From positions 1-49,100 of the forward strand of contig JAEYTL010000011.1 of the NCBI GenBank assembly GCA_023434025.1: DNA of 49,100 nucleotides, read 5' to 3'. Each line of letters begins with the position of its first letter. Position 1 is the stretch's first letter. Made by a program: the position numbers and the translations under genes. This stretch comes from Bacteroidota bacterium. Lineage in GTDB: Bacteria > Bacteroidota > Bacteroidia > Flavobacteriales > Flavobacteriaceae. Shown one piece after another: positions 47,598-49,100 of the stretch. The notes beneath the pieces were generated by a model. That model ran no database searches, was not told the origin of the DNA, and was given only the letters and a program-made list of their open reading frames with translations.

Positions 47598-48464
47598 ATG
47601 GCTTTACACCTCACCGAAATAGAACGCATTAAAACAATTTCAAAAAAAGATTTTTACACCAACTATGTAAAAAAACAAAAGCCGGTTGTTATTGAACAGC
47701 TAACTGCTGATTGGCCCGCTTTTGAAAAATGGACTCTACATTACATTAAAAATATTGCCGGTGAAAAAGTTGTTCCGCTTTATGACGACAGGCCTGTTTC
47801 GCATAAAGACGGTTTTAACGAAGCTCATGCTGAAATGAAAATGAGCGACTATGTGGATTTATTACTTTCTAAACCTACCAATTACCGTATTTTTTTATAT
47901 AATCTAATCAAAGAGGTTCCATCTTTAAAAAACGATTTTGTATGGCCGGACATCGGGTTAAACTTAGTAAAACAATTACCGATGCTTTTTTTTGGCGGTG
48001 AAAATTCAAAAGTATTTATGCATTATGATATAGACTACTCTAATATTCTGCATTTTCATTTTCACGGAAAAAAGCGGTGTGTTATTTTTGCTCCGGATCA
48101 AACACCTTACCTATACAAAGTACCTCATGCTTTAATCTCGAGAGAAGATATTGATTTTGACAATCCGGATTTTAATAAATGGCCGGCTCTGAAACTGGCT
48201 AAAGGTTTGGTAGCCGAGTTAAATCACGGTGAAATGCTCTACATGCCGGAAGGCTACTGGCATTATATGACTTACGTAACACCCGGATTCTCTATGAGTT
48301 TAAGGGCTTTCCCCAGAAAGTTTTCAAATTTGGCAAAAGCAGTTTACAATATTTTCATCATGAGAAACCTGGATAATCTCATGCGGAAATGGAAAGGACA
48401 AAAATGGATTGATTATAAAAATGAACAAGCTCTTATTCAAACACAAAAAAGATTAGGTATTTAA
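47598..48464 (+). CDS. Cupin-like/JmjC-domain protein
   Basis: The product has 288 residues and belongs to the cupin_8/JmjC type of Fe(II)- and 2-oxoglutarate-dependent oxygenases. The metal-binding His and Asp are in FMHYDIDYSN, and the distal His is in MPEGYWHYMTYV; ILHFHFHGKKRCVIFAPDQT is the typical strand between them. The N-terminal part (FYTNYVKKQKPVVIEQLTAD, ADWPAF, KWTL) is also family-typical. Related enzymes hydroxylate proteins or RNA; the substrate here is unknown. It is a single gene between two terminators. Confidence 0.9.
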   Translation: MALHLTEIERIKTISKKDFYTNYVKKQKPVVIEQLTADWPAFEKWTLHYIKNIAGEKVVPLYDDRPVSHKDGFNEAHAEMKMSDYVDLLLSKPTNYRIFLYNLIKEVPSLKNDFVWPDIGLNLVKQLPMLFFGGENSKVFMHYDIDYSNILHFHFHGKKRCVIFAPDQTPYLYKVPHALISREDIDFDNPDFNKWPALKLAKGLVAELNHGEMLYMPEGYWHYMTYVTPGFSMSLRAFPRKFSNLAKAVYNIFIMRNLDNLMRKWKGQKWIDYKNEQALIQTQKRLGI

Positions 48465-48469
48465 ATAAA

Positions 48470-48496
48470 AAAACCTCCGGTTTCCCGGAGGTTTTT
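48470..48496. terminator. Bidirectional terminator
   Basis: AAAACCTCCGG (48470-48480) and CCGGAGGTTTT (48485-48495) form a perfect 11-base stem with a 4-base loop (TTTC), and A and T runs flank it. It serves the two convergent genes. Confidence 0.92.
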
Positions 48497-48522
48497 AATT
48501 TATTAAACTGGTTTACAAAAAC

Positions 48523-49100
48523 TTATCGTTTCACCACCCGTACGGTTCTCGTTTCTTCACCCTGTGTTACAATCACATTGTAAACACCTGACGGATAACG
48601 GTCTCCAAACTGGTAGTTTGTCATTTCTGTAACAGCCACTTCTCTGGCTTCCAGTAATCTTCCGGCCATATCATAAACCGTCACACTTACTCTTTCTGCA
48701 CTTGATGTACGAACATCAAGACCAAAACTTACTGCAAACGGGTTCGGATAAGCAATTGCTTTGAACGCTGTCGGAAGAACTCTGATGGTCTCTTCTTCTT
48801 TGGTAATCTCCGTTGGTCGGATTACTGTACCACCGCCCGGAACAAGAATGTTACAATCCTTGCCCGCATAGTAGGAACCATAAACCAACGTCTCCACCGA
48901 TACCGAATAGATACCGCCCGGTGTTAACGGTGACAACGCATTGAAGTTACTCAACCTGAATGTTCTGGTACTACTGGTGTACACCTGGCTGTAACCCATA
49001 CCGTCACTTAACGTAAAGCGGTATTGAGTAGCTCCTCCTACCGGGGTAGCATAAACAACCGTGTTAAGGGTAGCCGGAGTTATTCCTTCCTCTGTACCAC
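48523..49100 (-). CDS. C-terminal part of a large T9SS-sorted surface protein
   Basis: The frame stays open to the right edge of the window: upstream of the internal Met at 48999 it reads on as ...EEGITPATLNTVVYATPVGG, TQYRFTLSDG, without a stop. About 192 residues are visible. They contain a fibronectin-like fragment (YRFTLSDG, then SVSVETLVYGSYYAGKDCNI), a short linker (PGGGTVIRPTEITKEEET) and a type A sorting domain (AYPNPFAVSFGLDV, then YDMAGRLLEAREV, YPSGVYNVIVTQGEETRTVRVV). The protein should be secreted by the type IX system; its function depends on the part outside the window. Confidence 0.88.
   Translation of the reverse strand, partial: GTEEGITPATLNTVVYATPVGGATQYRFTLSDGMGYSQVYTSSTRTFRLSNFNALSPLTPGGIYSVSVETLVYGSYYAGKDCNILVPGGGTVIRPTEITKEEETIRVLPTAFKAIAYPNPFAVSFGLDVRTSSAERVSVTVYDMAGRLLEAREVAVTEMTNYQFGDRYPSGVYNVIVTQGEETRTVRVVKR

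Noticed and set aside
1..49100. CRISPR array or prophage
   Set aside because: No regularly spaced direct repeats with unique spacers, and no phage structural, integrase or packaging genes; the S74 fibre protein has a signal peptide and stands without phage neighbours.

Overview
The window is AT-rich DNA from a Bacteroidota bacterium, very probably a Flavobacterium-like member of the Flavobacteriaceae. The evidence is the Bacteroidota sigma-A promoter form (TAnnTTTG at -7) before several genes, type IX secretion (T9SS) C-terminal sorting domains on several large secreted proteins, lipobox-bearing small lipoproteins, and flavobacterial-type aspS, prs-rplY, pth, ribF and bioB.

Layout. (1) 1-7000 is an accessory region: the 3' part of an IS982-family transposase, a small secreted-protein gene broken by an in-frame TAA, and several one-gene units on the + strand separated by a dispersed ~260-290 bp repeat (three long and two truncated copies). 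Inside it sits a tightly coupled two-gene module (DUF488-fusion protein plus a partner of unknown function), then a SUFU-domain gene. (2) 7000-13200 is mostly core: aspS, a small membrane protein, a cold-shock protein, a GNAT acetyltransferase, umuC followed by an umuD-like gene, and a DUF808 protein. Its intergenic DNA holds a MITE-like inverted repeat, a GC-rich palindrome and a pyrimidine repeat. (3) 13200-18700 is a long adhesin/tail-fibre-like protein (YadA-type head repeats plus an S74 chaperone domain) next to a NarL-type response regulator and its TPR histidine kinase. (4) 18800-31002 is a coherent locus: an LRR T9SS surface protein, a seven-gene operon of secreted proteins, lipoproteins and an OmpA-family protein, a divergent ECF sigma factor with a membrane TPR anti-sigma-like partner, and a convergent TPR-CHAT protein. 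(5) 31100-34430 has tRNA-Leu(CAA), prs, rplY, pth and a lipoprotein. (6) 34600-44000 is secreted hydrolases: a GH28 pectinase-like enzyme, an M28 peptidase fused to a beta-barrel, and two tandem reprolysin-like T9SS metalloproteases. (7) 44000-49100 has ribF, an HTTM protein, bioB, a cupin/JmjC-like protein and the C-terminus of another T9SS protein running off the right edge.

The strongest new signal is regulatory. An identical bipartite motif, GTTTAC-N14-NNCACTAA, lies just before four transcription units of region 4: the CHAT gene, the OmpA operon, the LRR T9SS gene and the ECF sigma gene itself. The spacing is exact in all four. The simplest reading is the promoter of this ECF sigma factor, which would join a membrane TPR anti-sigma factor, a TPR-CHAT protease-like protein and a set of envelope proteins into one undescribed regulon. 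A second regulatory signal, ATACG-N8-CGTAT, lies before the response regulator and the adhesin. In region 1 the repeat carries a conserved hairpin whose stem changes by paired substitutions, and an embedded promoter-like sequence. This makes the area look like a cassette array without a visible integrase.

All functional calls rest on reading the protein sequences and motifs by eye; no database search was run.
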